DNA of 55,360 bases, taken from assembly GCA_945861785.1 (NCBI GenBank), contig CAMAWD010000036.1, positions 1-55,360 of the forward strand, given 5' to 3'. Within the stretch, counting starts at the first letter, position 1; the number at the start of each line of letters is the position of its first letter. A program made the translations under genes and the position numbers. This document shows, one piece after another, positions 25,963 to 34,102 of this stretch. Under the pieces are notes generated by a model. That model was not told where the DNA came from, did not search any database, and worked only from the letters and a program-made list of their open reading frames with translations. The stretch is from Rhodoferax sp. OV413. Lineage in GTDB: Bacteria > Pseudomonadota > Gammaproteobacteria > Burkholderiales > Burkholderiaceae_C.

Positions 25963-27377
25963 CATCGCCGCTCGGCATGTCACTGGCACAGGCAAGCGCC
26001 GCGCTGGCCCGCCGGGAAATCAGTGCGCTGGAACTGGTGGACGCAGCGATCTTGCGTGCCGGGCAGATCAACCCGGCCCTGAACGCCTTCGTGCGCATTG
26101 ACGCGCAAGCTGCGCGGTCGCTCGCATCGGACAGTGACCACACCCGCGCCACCGGTACGGCACGCAGTGCCCTCGAAGGCATCCCCATGGCGCACAAGGA
26201 CATGTTCCACCGCGCAGGTATTGCGAACAGCTGTGGTGCCAGGGTCCGCCAACCGCTGCCGCAGTCCACCGCGACGGTGCTGCGCCAGCTCGACGCGGCC
26301 GGTGCGGTGCAGTTCGGGGTGCTGCACATGGCTGAATTCGCGTTCGGCCCGACCGGGCACAACTGGTCCATCGGCCACTGCCGAAACCCGTGGAATCCGG
26401 CACGCATCACGGGAGGATCCTCCAGCGGCCCGGCTGCCGCTGTGGCGGCCCGCGCCTGTTTTGCCGCCCTGGGTTCGGACACGGGCGCATCCATCCGCCT
26501 GCCAGCATCGATGAACGGCATCACCGGCCTGAAGACAAGTTATGGGCGGGTGAGCCGCGCAGCCGCCATGCCGCTGTCGTTCTCGCTCGACACGGTAGGT
26601 CCCCTGGCGCGCAGCGCCTACGACTGCGCGATGGTGTTGCAGGCGATTGCCGGACACGACCCCAGGGACCCCACCACCAGTCGCGCCGCCGTGCCCGACT
26701 ACCTGCGGCATATAGGCGACTCCGTGAGGGGCCTGCGGGTGGGGGTCCCGACCCGCTATTTCACGCAGGGCGTGGACGCCGCGATCGACCTGCGCATGCA
26801 GGCCAGCCTGGATGTGCTGCGCGGGCTCGGATGCGTCCTGGTGCCGGTGGACCCGGGCGACATGGCGGCAGCGAACACGGCAGGCATCCTCGTCACCGCC
26901 GCAGAAGCGGCCGCGCAGCACGCAGCGATGCTGCGCAGCCAAGGGGACCTGTACGCCCGCCAGGTCCGCATACGGGTTGAGCGTGGGTATGCCATTTCCG
27001 CGCCGCAGTACCTGGATGCATTGAGGTACCGGGGACCAGCCCTGGCCGCGTTCACCGAAGCGGTTTTTTCCAGGGTCGACGTGTTGCACGCGCCGGTGGT
27101 GCCGGTGCCCACGCCCGACATCCTGGCCACCGACATCCAGGACGGACCTGCCCTGGACCCGCTGCTGGGCGACCTGACAAGGTTCCTGCGGCCCATCAAC
27201 TACCTCGGGCTGCCCGCTCTGGCCTTGCCCGGTGGCTTTCTCGACGACGGCATGCCGGTGGGTTTCCAGCTGATCGGCCGCCCGTTCCGGGAAGACCAGC
27301 TGCTGCAACTCGGGCATGCCTACCAGAGTGTCACCGACTGGCACCACCGCGCTCCCCCCGAAAACTTCAATCCATGA
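25959..27377 (+). CDS. Amidase-signature hydrolase
   Basis: 472 residues, the usual amidase-signature length. The catalytic triad is visible: K80 (MAHKD), S154 (TGGSSSGPAAAVA) and nucleophile S178 (GSDTGASIR), with the family's expected spacing. It could be AtzE-like, a GatA-related enzyme or another amide or carbamate hydrolase; the sequence does not settle the substrate. The 4-bp overlap with the small ORF before it suggests a two-subunit enzyme. Confidence 0.88.
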   Translation: MTSPLGMSLAQASAALARREISALELVDAAILRAGQINPALNAFVRIDAQAARSLASDSDHTRATGTARSALEGIPMAHKDMFHRAGIANSCGARVRQPLPQSTATVLRQLDAAGAVQFGVLHMAEFAFGPTGHNWSIGHCRNPWNPARITGGSSSGPAAAVAARACFAALGSDTGASIRLPASMNGITGLKTSYGRVSRAAAMPLSFSLDTVGPLARSAYDCAMVLQAIAGHDPRDPTTSRAAVPDYLRHIGDSVRGLRVGVPTRYFTQGVDAAIDLRMQASLDVLRGLGCVLVPVDPGDMAAANTAGILVTAAEAAAQHAAMLRSQGDLYARQVRIRVERGYAISAPQYLDALRYRGPALAAFTEAVFSRVDVLHAPVVPVPTPDILATDIQDGPALDPLLGDLTRFLRPINYLGLPALALPGGFLDDGMPVGFQLIGRPFREDQLLQLGHAYQSVTDWHHRAPPENFNP

Positions 27378-27695
27378 ACAGCATGAAAAAGCCTGTCGAC
27401 GTCCCGTGGATGTTCCTGCAGTTCGGTCGGAGTTCGAAGACATCGAGTCGGTTCCCACGTCGGGCGAGATCGCGTCGCCGAACCTGCCACATTCACGCTC
27501 CGTGCTGACGATGTGTCTTCAGGTGGCCGACTCGTTTGAGCGCTACATTGAATCAGGTCGGCGCCGGCCGCCGCGCAGAGCCGCGCACGCGCGATGGCAC
27601 GGACGACGCAGTAGCCCGTGGCATTGGGCCGAACCCATAATACGCCCTGCCATGCTGCCCGACCCCGGACAGCGCTGCGCCCGTCTGCCCAGACC
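27378..27695. other. Gene-free stretch
   Basis: These 318 bp between the amidase and marC contain overlapping ORFs on both strands, but none resembles a known protein or has a good ribosome site. I see no repeat or clear promoter. It presumably carries the marC promoter. Confidence 0.5.
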
Positions 27696-28298
27696 ATGAC
27701 CTACACCTTCGCGTCCGCCACAGTGCTGCTGCTGCTGATCACCGACCCGTTCGGCAGCATTCCGATCTTCGCCAATGCCTTGCGCAACGTTGCTCCCGAG
27801 CGACGCACCCTGGTGATCGTGCGCGAGGTGCTGATTGCCTTTGCGCTGTTGCTGACCTTCATGTTCGTGGGTGACGGGTTTTTGCGGATCATGAACCTCA
27901 GCGGGCTGTCGCTGCAGATCGCCGGGGGCGTGATCCTGTTCCTGATTGCGCTGCGCATGGTGTTCCCGCCGCCGGTGGCGCATACCACCGAGATCGTCGG
28001 CGAACCGCTGATCGTTCCGCTGGCAGTGCCGGCCCTGGCTGGCCCTTCGGCCCTGGCCACCGTGATGCTGCTGGTGTCTGAGGCGCCCGAGCGCCGCATG
28101 GAATGGATTGCTGCGCTCACTGTGACCATGCTGGTGTGCGCCGTGGTGCTGGTGCTGGCAGAACGCATCCAGAAGGTGCTGGGCGAGCGTTTCGTGGTGG
28201 CCGTGGAACGGCTGATGGGCCTGATTCTCGTGGCGGTCGCGGTGGAGATGTTGCTGCGCGGCCTCAAGCAGTTCATCCAGCAATTGCCGCACGCCTGA
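27696..28298 (+). CDS. MarC-family membrane protein
   Basis: 200 residues with six predicted membrane segments and the family start FASATVLLLLITDPFGSIPIF. The NPxG-like element typical of MarC is here DPFG. Despite the name, MarC proteins are not proven drug exporters, and some YhgN/MarC members are amino-acid-related transporters. It is convergent with the FAH gene, with only 12 bp between the two stops. Confidence 0.88.
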   Translation: MTYTFASATVLLLLITDPFGSIPIFANALRNVAPERRTLVIVREVLIAFALLLTFMFVGDGFLRIMNLSGLSLQIAGGVILFLIALRMVFPPPVAHTTEIVGEPLIVPLAVPALAGPSALATVMLLVSEAPERRMEWIAALTVTMLVCAVVLVLAERIQKVLGERFVVAVERLMGLILVAVAVEMLLRGLKQFIQQLPHA

Positions 28299-28310
28299 GC
28301 CTGCGCGGCT

Positions 28311-29345
28311 TCAGCCCCGGGTGCCGCGCCGCGCGGGCTGCACCGGTGCGGCGATCTGCTGGTCGATGGCCCCGAACACCGACTGGCCGTCCCGGCCCTT
28401 GACCTCGATGCGGATGGTGTCACCGAACTTCATATAGTCGGTTGCTGGCTTGCCATCCTGAATGGTCTCGATGGCCCGCTTTTCGGCGATGCAGCTGTAA
28501 CCCTTGGGCCAGTCCATGCGCCCGTTGACCTCCACCCCCTTGTTGCTCACGGTGCCGGCGCCGACGATGGAGCCGGCGCGCACGTTGCGCGTCTTGCACA
28601 GGTGGGCGATCAACTGGCCAAAGTGGAAGCTCATCTCGGCCCCGGCTTCGCACATGCCGACCTTGCGCCCGTTCCAGGTCGACTGCAGGGTCAGGTGCAG
28701 GCGCCCCTTGTCCCATGCGGCGCCCAACTCGTCGAGCGTGACCGCCACCGGGCTGAATGCGGTGGCGGGTTTGCTCTGCACAAAACCAAAACCCTTGGCC
28801 AGCTCGTCGGGGATCAGGTTGCGCAGGCTGACGTCGTTGGCCAGCGCCACCAGCCGAATGCCCTCCAGCGCGCGTTCTGGCGTCGACCCCATGGGCACGT
28901 CGCCGGTGATCACCACCAGTTCGGCCTCGAAATCGATCCCGCACTCCTCCGACGGGCAAACCACGTCGTCGCAGGGCCCAAGCATGTCGTCACTCGCGCC
29001 CTGGTAAATCAGGGGATCGGTGTAGTAACTCTCGGGCACGGTGGCGTTGCGCGCGGCGCGCACGAGTTCGACGTGGTTCAGATAGGCCGAGCCGTCGGCC
29101 CACTGGTAGGCCCGTGGCAGTGGCGCCATGCACTGGCGCGGATCGAACGGAAAAGCATGGCGCGCCTTGCCGTGGTTGAGGGTGTCGGACAGGTCCTGCA
29201 ATTGGGGCGAAAGGAAGTTCCAGTCGTCGAGCAGCTGCTGCAGCCGGTCCGCGATGCCGGTCGCATAATGCGCCGTGGAAAGGTCCCGCGATACGACGAC
29301 CAACTGGCCGTCGCGCGAACCGTCTTTGTAGGTGGCGAGTTTCAT
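28311..29345 (-). CDS. Fumarylacetoacetate hydrolase-family protein
   Basis: 344 residues. An N-terminal domain of about 80 residues precedes an FAH catalytic fold with the acidic metal site (ECGIDFEAELVVITGDVP) and DVSLRNLIPDELAKGFGFVQSKP. The family cleaves or hydrates 2-oxo acids from aromatic catabolism. The substrate is not clear. ATG 29345 is only 18 bp from the divergent DUF3108 start, so at least one promoter must lie inside the other gene. Confidence 0.85.
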   Translation of the reverse strand: MKLATYKDGSRDGQLVVVSRDLSTAHYATGIADRLQQLLDDWNFLSPQLQDLSDTLNHGKARHAFPFDPRQCMAPLPRAYQWADGSAYLNHVELVRAARNATVPESYYTDPLIYQGASDDMLGPCDDVVCPSEECGIDFEAELVVITGDVPMGSTPERALEGIRLVALANDVSLRNLIPDELAKGFGFVQSKPATAFSPVAVTLDELGAAWDKGRLHLTLQSTWNGRKVGMCEAGAEMSFHFGQLIAHLCKTRNVRAGSIVGAGTVSNKGVEVNGRMDWPKGYSCIAEKRAIETIQDGKPATDYMKFGDTIRIEVKGRDGQSVFGAIDQQIAAPVQPARRGTRG

Positions 29346-29363
29346 GGAAGCAGTGTATTTCAG

Positions 29364-30503
29364 ATGACGACGGCACCCGGACCGATCCCGATGCGCATAC
29401 TCGCGCTGCTGACCGCAGCGGTGCTGGTTGTACACGGCGTAGTGGTGCAGCAGACCGCTTTGTCACTGGCATCCGGGGGACCGGTCGGGGTGCGTGTCTT
29501 CACCACGCGCACGTTGCAGGTCAAAACCGAGGGCGCAGCACCCGCCGGGTCTGCAAAGGCGCCACCCGCGCTGCGCAAGCCTGCCCCGGCCCGGCCGCCG
29601 CCGAAACCTGCGCCCGCCCTCCAGAATGCAGGCGGGTCGGCGCCATCCGCGCAAGAGACGCCCCAGGCCACCGAACAGGCGCGGACATCCGAACCGGTGG
29701 TCGAACCTGCCGCGCCACCGGCCATCCCGCCTGAACCGGCGGCCTCAGTGGCGCAGGCCAGCCCCGAGCCGGCGCCTGCGCCAGCGCCAGCGCCCGCAGC
29801 AGCGCCGCCCGCAGCGTCGACGCCACCCGGCCTGCCAAGGGACGTCGCCCTGGTCGCGCGCAACTACAGTGTGCCCGGGTCGGTGCGGCTGAAGTTCAAC
29901 GCCGAGGGGATGCGCGGCAAACTGCAATACTATGCCAGCGGCGAAATGGCCTGGCTGCATGACGGCAGCAGCTATGAGGCGAGCTTGGAGCTCGGCGCTT
30001 TCCTTGTCGGCTCGCGGGTCTTGCGCAGCACCGGGCGCCTCACTGGCGATGGCTTGGCCCCGAACCGGTTTTCCGACAGGTTTCGCTCCGAGCAGGCGGC
30101 GCATTTCGACCGCTCCCGGGGCCGCGTGACCTTCAGTGCAAACGCTCCCGAGGCCGAACTGTTGCCGGGTGCGCAAGACCAGTTGAGCGTGTTCGTGCAA
30201 CTCGCATCGATGGTCGCCGGCGAACCGGCCCGGTATCCGCCTGGCTCCAGCATCACCATGCAGGCGGTCGGCACACGCACTGCAGAGCCATGGCTTTTTA
30301 CCGTCGAAGCCCAGGAAAAGCTGTCCCTGCCCGGGGGAACACTCGACACACTCAAGCTCACGCGCCAACCGCGCCGCGAGTACGACCAGAAGGTCGAGAT
30401 CTGGCTTGCGCCGGCGCTGTCCTACCTGCCTGCCCGGATCCGGATCACTCAGACCAATGGCGACTTCATCGACCAGCAATGGCGCGCTACAGGCAGGCCT
30501 TGA
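29364..30503 (+). CDS. DUF3108 protein with proline-rich linker
   Basis: 379 residues: a membrane anchor or signal (ILALLTAAVLVVHGVVV), an Ala/Pro-rich linker of about 110 residues (about 50-160) and a C-terminal DUF3108 beta-sheet domain (ending with DFIDQQWRATGRP). The family is predicted periplasmic and of unknown function. ATG 29391 (MRILALL) is an alternative start giving a cleaner signal anchor and a wider gap to the divergent FAH gene. Confidence 0.78.
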   Translation: MTTAPGPIPMRILALLTAAVLVVHGVVVQQTALSLASGGPVGVRVFTTRTLQVKTEGAAPAGSAKAPPALRKPAPARPPPKPAPALQNAGGSAPSAQETPQATEQARTSEPVVEPAAPPAIPPEPAASVAQASPEPAPAPAPAPAAAPPAASTPPGLPRDVALVARNYSVPGSVRLKFNAEGMRGKLQYYASGEMAWLHDGSSYEASLELGAFLVGSRVLRSTGRLTGDGLAPNRFSDRFRSEQAAHFDRSRGRVTFSANAPEAELLPGAQDQLSVFVQLASMVAGEPARYPPGSSITMQAVGTRTAEPWLFTVEAQEKLSLPGGTLDTLKLTRQPRREYDQKVEIWLAPALSYLPARIRITQTNGDFIDQQWRATGRP

Positions 30504-30558
30504 AAAGCGCCTTGCCGTTGCCAAGTGCGAGGGAATACACATTCAGGGAGAATGCAGC

Positions 30559-30864
30559 ATGCACACCCTCTACGACTCCGATACCTTTTCCGTGACCCAC
30601 ATGCTGGCCAATGCGCCGGAAGCGGGGACGGCGTCGGCTGCGCCGTCTCCCTCAGACGCCAAGCCAGTCCCCATGATGGCCCGGCACGGCTTCGAGATCA
30701 TCGACAAGCGGGTGGGCAAGGAGGTGTACCTCGATGGTTCCTGGGCCGAACTGTTCCAGCAGCAGATTGCCGCCTGGCAGGTCCGTACACCCACGCAGGA
30801 AGAAGTCGAGGACACGCTGGAAGGGTATGCGGAGCTGGCGCAGAATCCGGTCCTTGTCCACTGA
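30559..30864 (+). CDS. DUF3567 protein
   Basis: 101 residues with the family's start MHTLYDSDTFSVTHM and core GFEIIDKRVGKEVYLDGSWAELF, then PTQEEVEDTLEGYAELAQNPVLVH. I know DUF3567 mainly from Burkholderiales, which supports the assignment of the window. Function is unknown. A GGGAGAATGCAGC sequence precedes the ATG. Confidence 0.8.
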   Translation: MHTLYDSDTFSVTHMLANAPEAGTASAAPSPSDAKPVPMMARHGFEIIDKRVGKEVYLDGSWAELFQQQIAAWQVRTPTQEEVEDTLEGYAELAQNPVLVH

Positions 30865-31715
30865 GCCCTTCGGCGCCCCTGCGGCGACTGCCCCGGCATG
30901 AGGACATCGACCGTTCCGCGACCCGTGTCCTGGTCGCCCTTATAGGGACGCTTGGCCTCTTGCTGGGTTGTGCGCTCGTGCAGCCCGACGTCGGCCCGCG
31001 TCTCGACGCCCTCCTGCCGGCCGACATCCTTCTGGTGGGTGAACAACATGACGCGATCGACCACCAGCGTCTGCAGCGCGCTGTGGTGCTGGCTCTGGCG
31101 CAGCGCGGTCAGCTTGCTGCGCTGGCGCTGGAGATGGCGGCGCAAGGGCGCTCCACGCGCGGGCTGGCCGGCGATGCCGGTGAATCCGAGGTGCGCGCCG
31201 CCTTGCAGTGGGATGAATCAGGCTGGGGCTGGGAGAGATATGGCCCGGTGGTGATGGCTGCGGTGCGCCATGGTGTGCCAGTGCTGGGCGCCAACCTGCC
31301 GCGTGAGGCCATGCGCGCTGCCATGGCCGATACCGCACTGGACAAACACCTGGCGCCTGCGGCACTGGAGCAACAACGCGAGGGCATCCGTGACGGCCAT
31401 TGCCAACTGCTGCCCGAGAACCAGATCGCCCCCATGACCCGCATCCAGATCGCGCGCGACGCCGCAATGGCACACACCGTGGTGGCAGCCAGTGTGCCGG
31501 GAAAGACCGTGGTGCTGGTGGCTGGTGGTGGCCATGTCCGGCGCGATCTGGGTGTCCCGACCCATCTCGCAGCGTCATTTCGCACCCGGATCCTGCTGGC
31601 CGTGGCCGGAGAAACCGACGCGCGGGCTCTGGCGACGGCCGACATGGTCTGGAGCACAGCCAGATTGCCGCCCAAGGACCACTGCGCGGAACTCACGCGC
31701 CGGCTCAAGCCCTGA
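30861..31715 (+). CDS. ChaN-family (haem-binding uptake) lipoprotein
   Basis: The frame encodes a lipoprotein signal (RVLVALIGTLGLLLGC, lipobox LLGC) followed by the ChaN/PF04187 domain with ILLVGEQHDAIDHQ and VLVAGGGHVRRDLG. No ATG, GTG or TTG occurs in frame between the DUF3567 stop and the lipobox. Only CTG codons (30861, 30879, 30888) are available, and the nearest ATG (30898) is in another frame that closes after 15 codons. Either CTG is used (30861 overlaps the upstream stop) or translation continues by coupling. The start given here is therefore uncertain. Confidence 0.7.
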   Translation: MSPSAPLRRLPRHEDIDRSATRVLVALIGTLGLLLGCALVQPDVGPRLDALLPADILLVGEQHDAIDHQRLQRAVVLALAQRGQLAALALEMAAQGRSTRGLAGDAGESEVRAALQWDESGWGWERYGPVVMAAVRHGVPVLGANLPREAMRAAMADTALDKHLAPAALEQQREGIRDGHCQLLPENQIAPMTRIQIARDAAMAHTVVAASVPGKTVVLVAGGGHVRRDLGVPTHLAASFRTRILLAVAGETDARALATADMVWSTARLPPKDHCAELTRRLKP

Positions 31716-31721
31716 GTTGCT

Positions 31722-32381
31722 TCAACAACGCGCGTAGACGCAAAACACGCCGTCCGGCTGGTCGGAGGTAGCGTAGTGCCGGTCATGGGCAAAACTCAGC
31801 ATGCGAATGGTGCCCTGCTGCACCAGCGCTGCCAGCTTGTCCTTGAAGCCCAACGAATCGAATACTTCGAGCTTGACCGTGAATGCAAATGGCGCACCCG
31901 ACCGCAGCACGCGGAACAACTCGTCCAGGCACCCCGCGCCAACATGGCCATGGGTGAAGGTGCCGCAGCAACTCGCACCGTCGTAACTGGCGTCCGGCAT
32001 TGCGAGGGGCAGGTTCAGGTCAGCCTCGATGAAACGGCGGTACACCCCGCAGCGCTCGGCCACCTGCATCATTTCAGGCGACACATCGAGCCCGTCGATA
32101 GTGCCAAAGCCGTGTTCGGCCAGCCCCTGCCCCAGCAGTCCGGTGCCGCAACCGATGTCCAGCACCGCAGCCTGGCGATCAGGCAAATGCGCCGCCAGCA
32201 GGCGGGCCACCGTCTGTGGCGACTGGTAGTGCAGCCCCTGCAGCATGGTTTCGTCGTAGGTTTGCGCCCAATCGCGGTAAAGCGCACGGGACATTTCGTC
32301 GCTGTCAAGTGCGTAGGCACGCTCCAGCAATTCGGCGGCTTCAGGGCTGACCCCAGGGGGAATGATTTTTGCGCTGCTCAT
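31722..32381 (-). CDS. SAM-dependent methyltransferase
   Basis: 219 residues with class-I methyltransferase motif I VLDIGCGTGLLGQGL, motif II LDVSPEMM and a later SCCGTFTHGHVGAGC segment. It resembles the Williams-Beuren/METTL27-like set of small methyltransferases with an N-terminal helical cap, although the substrate is unknown. It is convergent with chaN (6 bp between stops). Confidence 0.8.
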   Translation of the reverse strand: MSSAKIIPPGVSPEAAELLERAYALDSDEMSRALYRDWAQTYDETMLQGLHYQSPQTVARLLAAHLPDRQAAVLDIGCGTGLLGQGLAEHGFGTIDGLDVSPEMMQVAERCGVYRRFIEADLNLPLAMPDASYDGASCCGTFTHGHVGAGCLDELFRVLRSGAPFAFTVKLEVFDSLGFKDKLAALVQQGTIRMLSFAHDRHYATSDQPDGVFCVYARC

Positions 32382-32468
32382 GACACCAGTTTAGGCTCGA
32401 CTCGCCGAGCTTGTGGCGTCGGTTGATCCCCGTCATCGGATTCCCCTTGTATTTAGGGTTTACCCTTA

Positions 32469-32497
32469 TTGAATGAACGTTCACGGGCATTTATAAA
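32469..32497 (+). promoter_or_regulatory. Sigma70-like promoter of the extradiol dioxygenase operon
   Basis: TTGAAT at 32469-32474 and TATAAA at 32492-32497, 17 bp apart, in an AT-rich island. The palindrome TGAACGTTCA (32474-32483) overlaps the -35/spacer, and the operator-like repeat at 32512-32532 lies just after the expected start site. It would drive transcription toward 32821. Confidence 0.55.
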
Positions 32498-32511
32498 CTC
32501 AACTTGGTTAG

Positions 32512-32532
32512 TATAAGAAACATTGTCTTATA
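32512..32532. promoter_or_regulatory. Operator-like inverted repeat
   Basis: TATAAGA (32512-32518) and TCTTATA (32526-32532) are perfect 7-bp arms around a 7-bp spacer, placed about +8 to +28 from the promoter. The internal GAAACATTGTCTTAT resembles GAAACACTGATTCAT at the transporter promoter (51762-51776), 11 of 15 positions. A shared regulator, possibly the IclR protein at 45827-46654, is inferred. Confidence 0.5.
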
Positions 32533-32595
32533 TATGAAACAAATAACCTGGTTGGAACCACCCATGCGTGTTGACGCCGAAACCAAACCCTGCCG

Positions 32596-32730
32596 ATGCC
32601 CCCCGGGGATGAACCTCGACCAATGGATGCGCAGCCGCCTGACCACCAGGGCCACACGGACGCCGAAGAAGTCTTCTTTGTCCTGCGCGGTCGTGTCAAA
32701 CTTGTCGCCGAACTCAACCGCGAGACCTGA
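32596..32730 (+). pseudogene. Cupin-domain fragment
   Basis: The 44 codons from ATG 32596 to TGA 32730 end in HTDAEEVFFVLRGRVKLVAE, which matches the centre of a cupin barrel (H...EEVFFVLRG). A working cupin needs about 110 or more residues, so this is a remnant. The cupin at 47548-48141 has the similar EEVFFVMRG but is intact. It lies directly after the promoter and operator, so it was probably once the first gene of the operon. Confidence 0.5.
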
Positions 32731-32820
32731 TTTTTTGGCCGGTGGGTGTCTACCGACCCACCCGCTGTCCAAGGTAGAGCGCTGAACCGCAACGAAAACG
32801 AACCCACCAAAGGAAAACCC

Positions 32821-33780
32821 ATGAGCGTGTCCGGCATTGATGCCATTACATTCGGCGCCAGCGACCTGCCGGCCTGCCGCAAGTTCTTCCTCGACTGGGG
32901 CCTGCGCCTGGTGTCCGAAGACGCCCAGGCACTGGTGTTCGAAACCCTCAATGGCTGCCAGGTCGTGGTGGCACACTCCGAAACGCCAGGCTTGCCGGCG
33001 GGCATCGAGGCAGACCCCACGGTGCGCGAAGTGGTGTGGGGTGTGGAAACCGTGGCCGACCTGGACCTGTACCGCGAGCGCTTGCGCACGCAACCCGGCT
33101 TCATCGACAGCGGCGAGCGTATCGGCTGCACCGACCCCAACGGGCTGGCAGTGCGGCTGCAGGTGTCAGGCAAACGCCCGCTGGCCCTGAAATGCGCGCA
33201 AACCAACACCTGGGGCGATCGCCCGCGCGTGAACCAGCCCAGCCCGGCTTACGAGCGCGCAACGCCGATCGAGGTCGGGCACGTGGTTTTTTTCGTCACC
33301 GACCTGGCGGCCACGTCCGGGTTTTACGTTCAGCAATTCGGCTTCGAGGTGTCCGACAGGTACCCGGGCCGCGGAACCTTCATGCGCTGCGCGCCTGACG
33401 GTGGGCACCACGACCTGTTCCTGCTGCAATTGCCCTCGCCCAAGGCCGGCCTGAACCACGTGGCCTTCACCGTACGCGACGTGCATGAGGTGTTCGGCGG
33501 CGGCATGCACATGTCGCGCTGCGGCTGGGACACCGAACTCGGCCCGGGACGGCACCCGATCTCGTCGGCGATCTTCTGGTACTGCCCGAGCCCGGCCGGG
33601 GCCCTGGTCGAGTACTACACCGACGAGGACCAGCTCACCGCCGAATGGCAGCCGCGCAGTTTCACCCCAGGCCCGACCATGTTCGCGGAATGGGCCATCA
33701 AGGGCGGCATCGATGGCAATACCCGCCGCCAGAAGGATGCCGAGGCACCCAAGGGCGGTTTCATCACCGACAGAAAATAG
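32821..33780 (+). CDS. Extradiol ring-cleavage dioxygenase (VOC family)
   Basis: 319 residues with two VOC (glyoxalase/bleomycin) modules, as in type-I extradiol dioxygenases. The metal ligands appear in the C-terminal module: H154 (EVGHVVFF), H213 (LNHVAFTV) and E264 (ALVEYY). The family cleaves catechol-type rings next to the hydroxyls using Fe(II) or Mn(II). It heads a plus-strand operon with a Rieske oxygenase, which would supply the diol. The exact aromatic substrate is unknown. Confidence 0.85.
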   Translation: MSVSGIDAITFGASDLPACRKFFLDWGLRLVSEDAQALVFETLNGCQVVVAHSETPGLPAGIEADPTVREVVWGVETVADLDLYRERLRTQPGFIDSGERIGCTDPNGLAVRLQVSGKRPLALKCAQTNTWGDRPRVNQPSPAYERATPIEVGHVVFFVTDLAATSGFYVQQFGFEVSDRYPGRGTFMRCAPDGGHHDLFLLQLPSPKAGLNHVAFTVRDVHEVFGGGMHMSRCGWDTELGPGRHPISSAIFWYCPSPAGALVEYYTDEDQLTAEWQPRSFTPGPTMFAEWAIKGGIDGNTRRQKDAEAPKGGFITDRK

Positions 33781-33855
33781 GCCACCAAGACATTCCGACG
33801 CCGCCTGCCACTGCGGCCCCGCTCCCCGACTGTCCATTGAAACGAAAGGCACACC

Positions 33856-34080
33856 ATGCACCCCAAGGCCCTGTACAACGAAGTTCACCAGAATCGCAGC
33901 ACCTCGCCCACCAGTTATGAAAGCCTGCTGGGAGACTCGATCGAACGGGCATTCGCCCAGGGCATCCACGACCTGGAAGGCGTGGTGGGTTACCTCAACA
34001 GCGCCGGGCCGTCGGCACCCAACGGCGAGCCCTGGACCAGCGCCAGATACCGGCATGAAATAGCCCGCCTGGGCGCCTGA
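33856..34080 (+). CDS. Small recombinase-like HTH protein
   Basis: 74 residues: SYESLLGDSIERAFAQGIHD, then a segment like the helix-turn-helix of serine recombinases (LEGVVGYLNSAG ... PNGEPWTSARYRHEIARLGA). Stand-alone proteins of this type recur beside Rieske oxygenase genes. They lack any recombinase catalytic domain and their function is unknown; a structural or regulatory role in the oxygenase operon is possible. Confidence 0.65.
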   Translation: MHPKALYNEVHQNRSTSPTSYESLLGDSIERAFAQGIHDLEGVVGYLNSAGPSAPNGEPWTSARYRHEIARLGA

Positions 34081-34102
34081 ACCCACCACCAAGGAGACAG
34101 TT

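Noticed and set aside
27316-27699. Overlapping ORFs on both strands between the amidase and marC
   Set aside because: Neither has a recognisable domain or a good ribosome site, and both overlap the amidase end.
29540-29830. Repetitive CCG/GCC-rich stretch as a possible repeat array
   Set aside because: It encodes the Ala/Pro-rich linker of the DUF3108 protein in frame. There are no regular direct repeats or spacers, so it is not a CRISPR or satellite.
32731-32765. GGTGGGT/ACCCACC hairpin beside TTTTTT as a terminator
   Set aside because: The T-run precedes the stem on the plus strand, and on the minus strand it reads as A-run after the stem, so it fits a Rho-independent terminator in neither direction.
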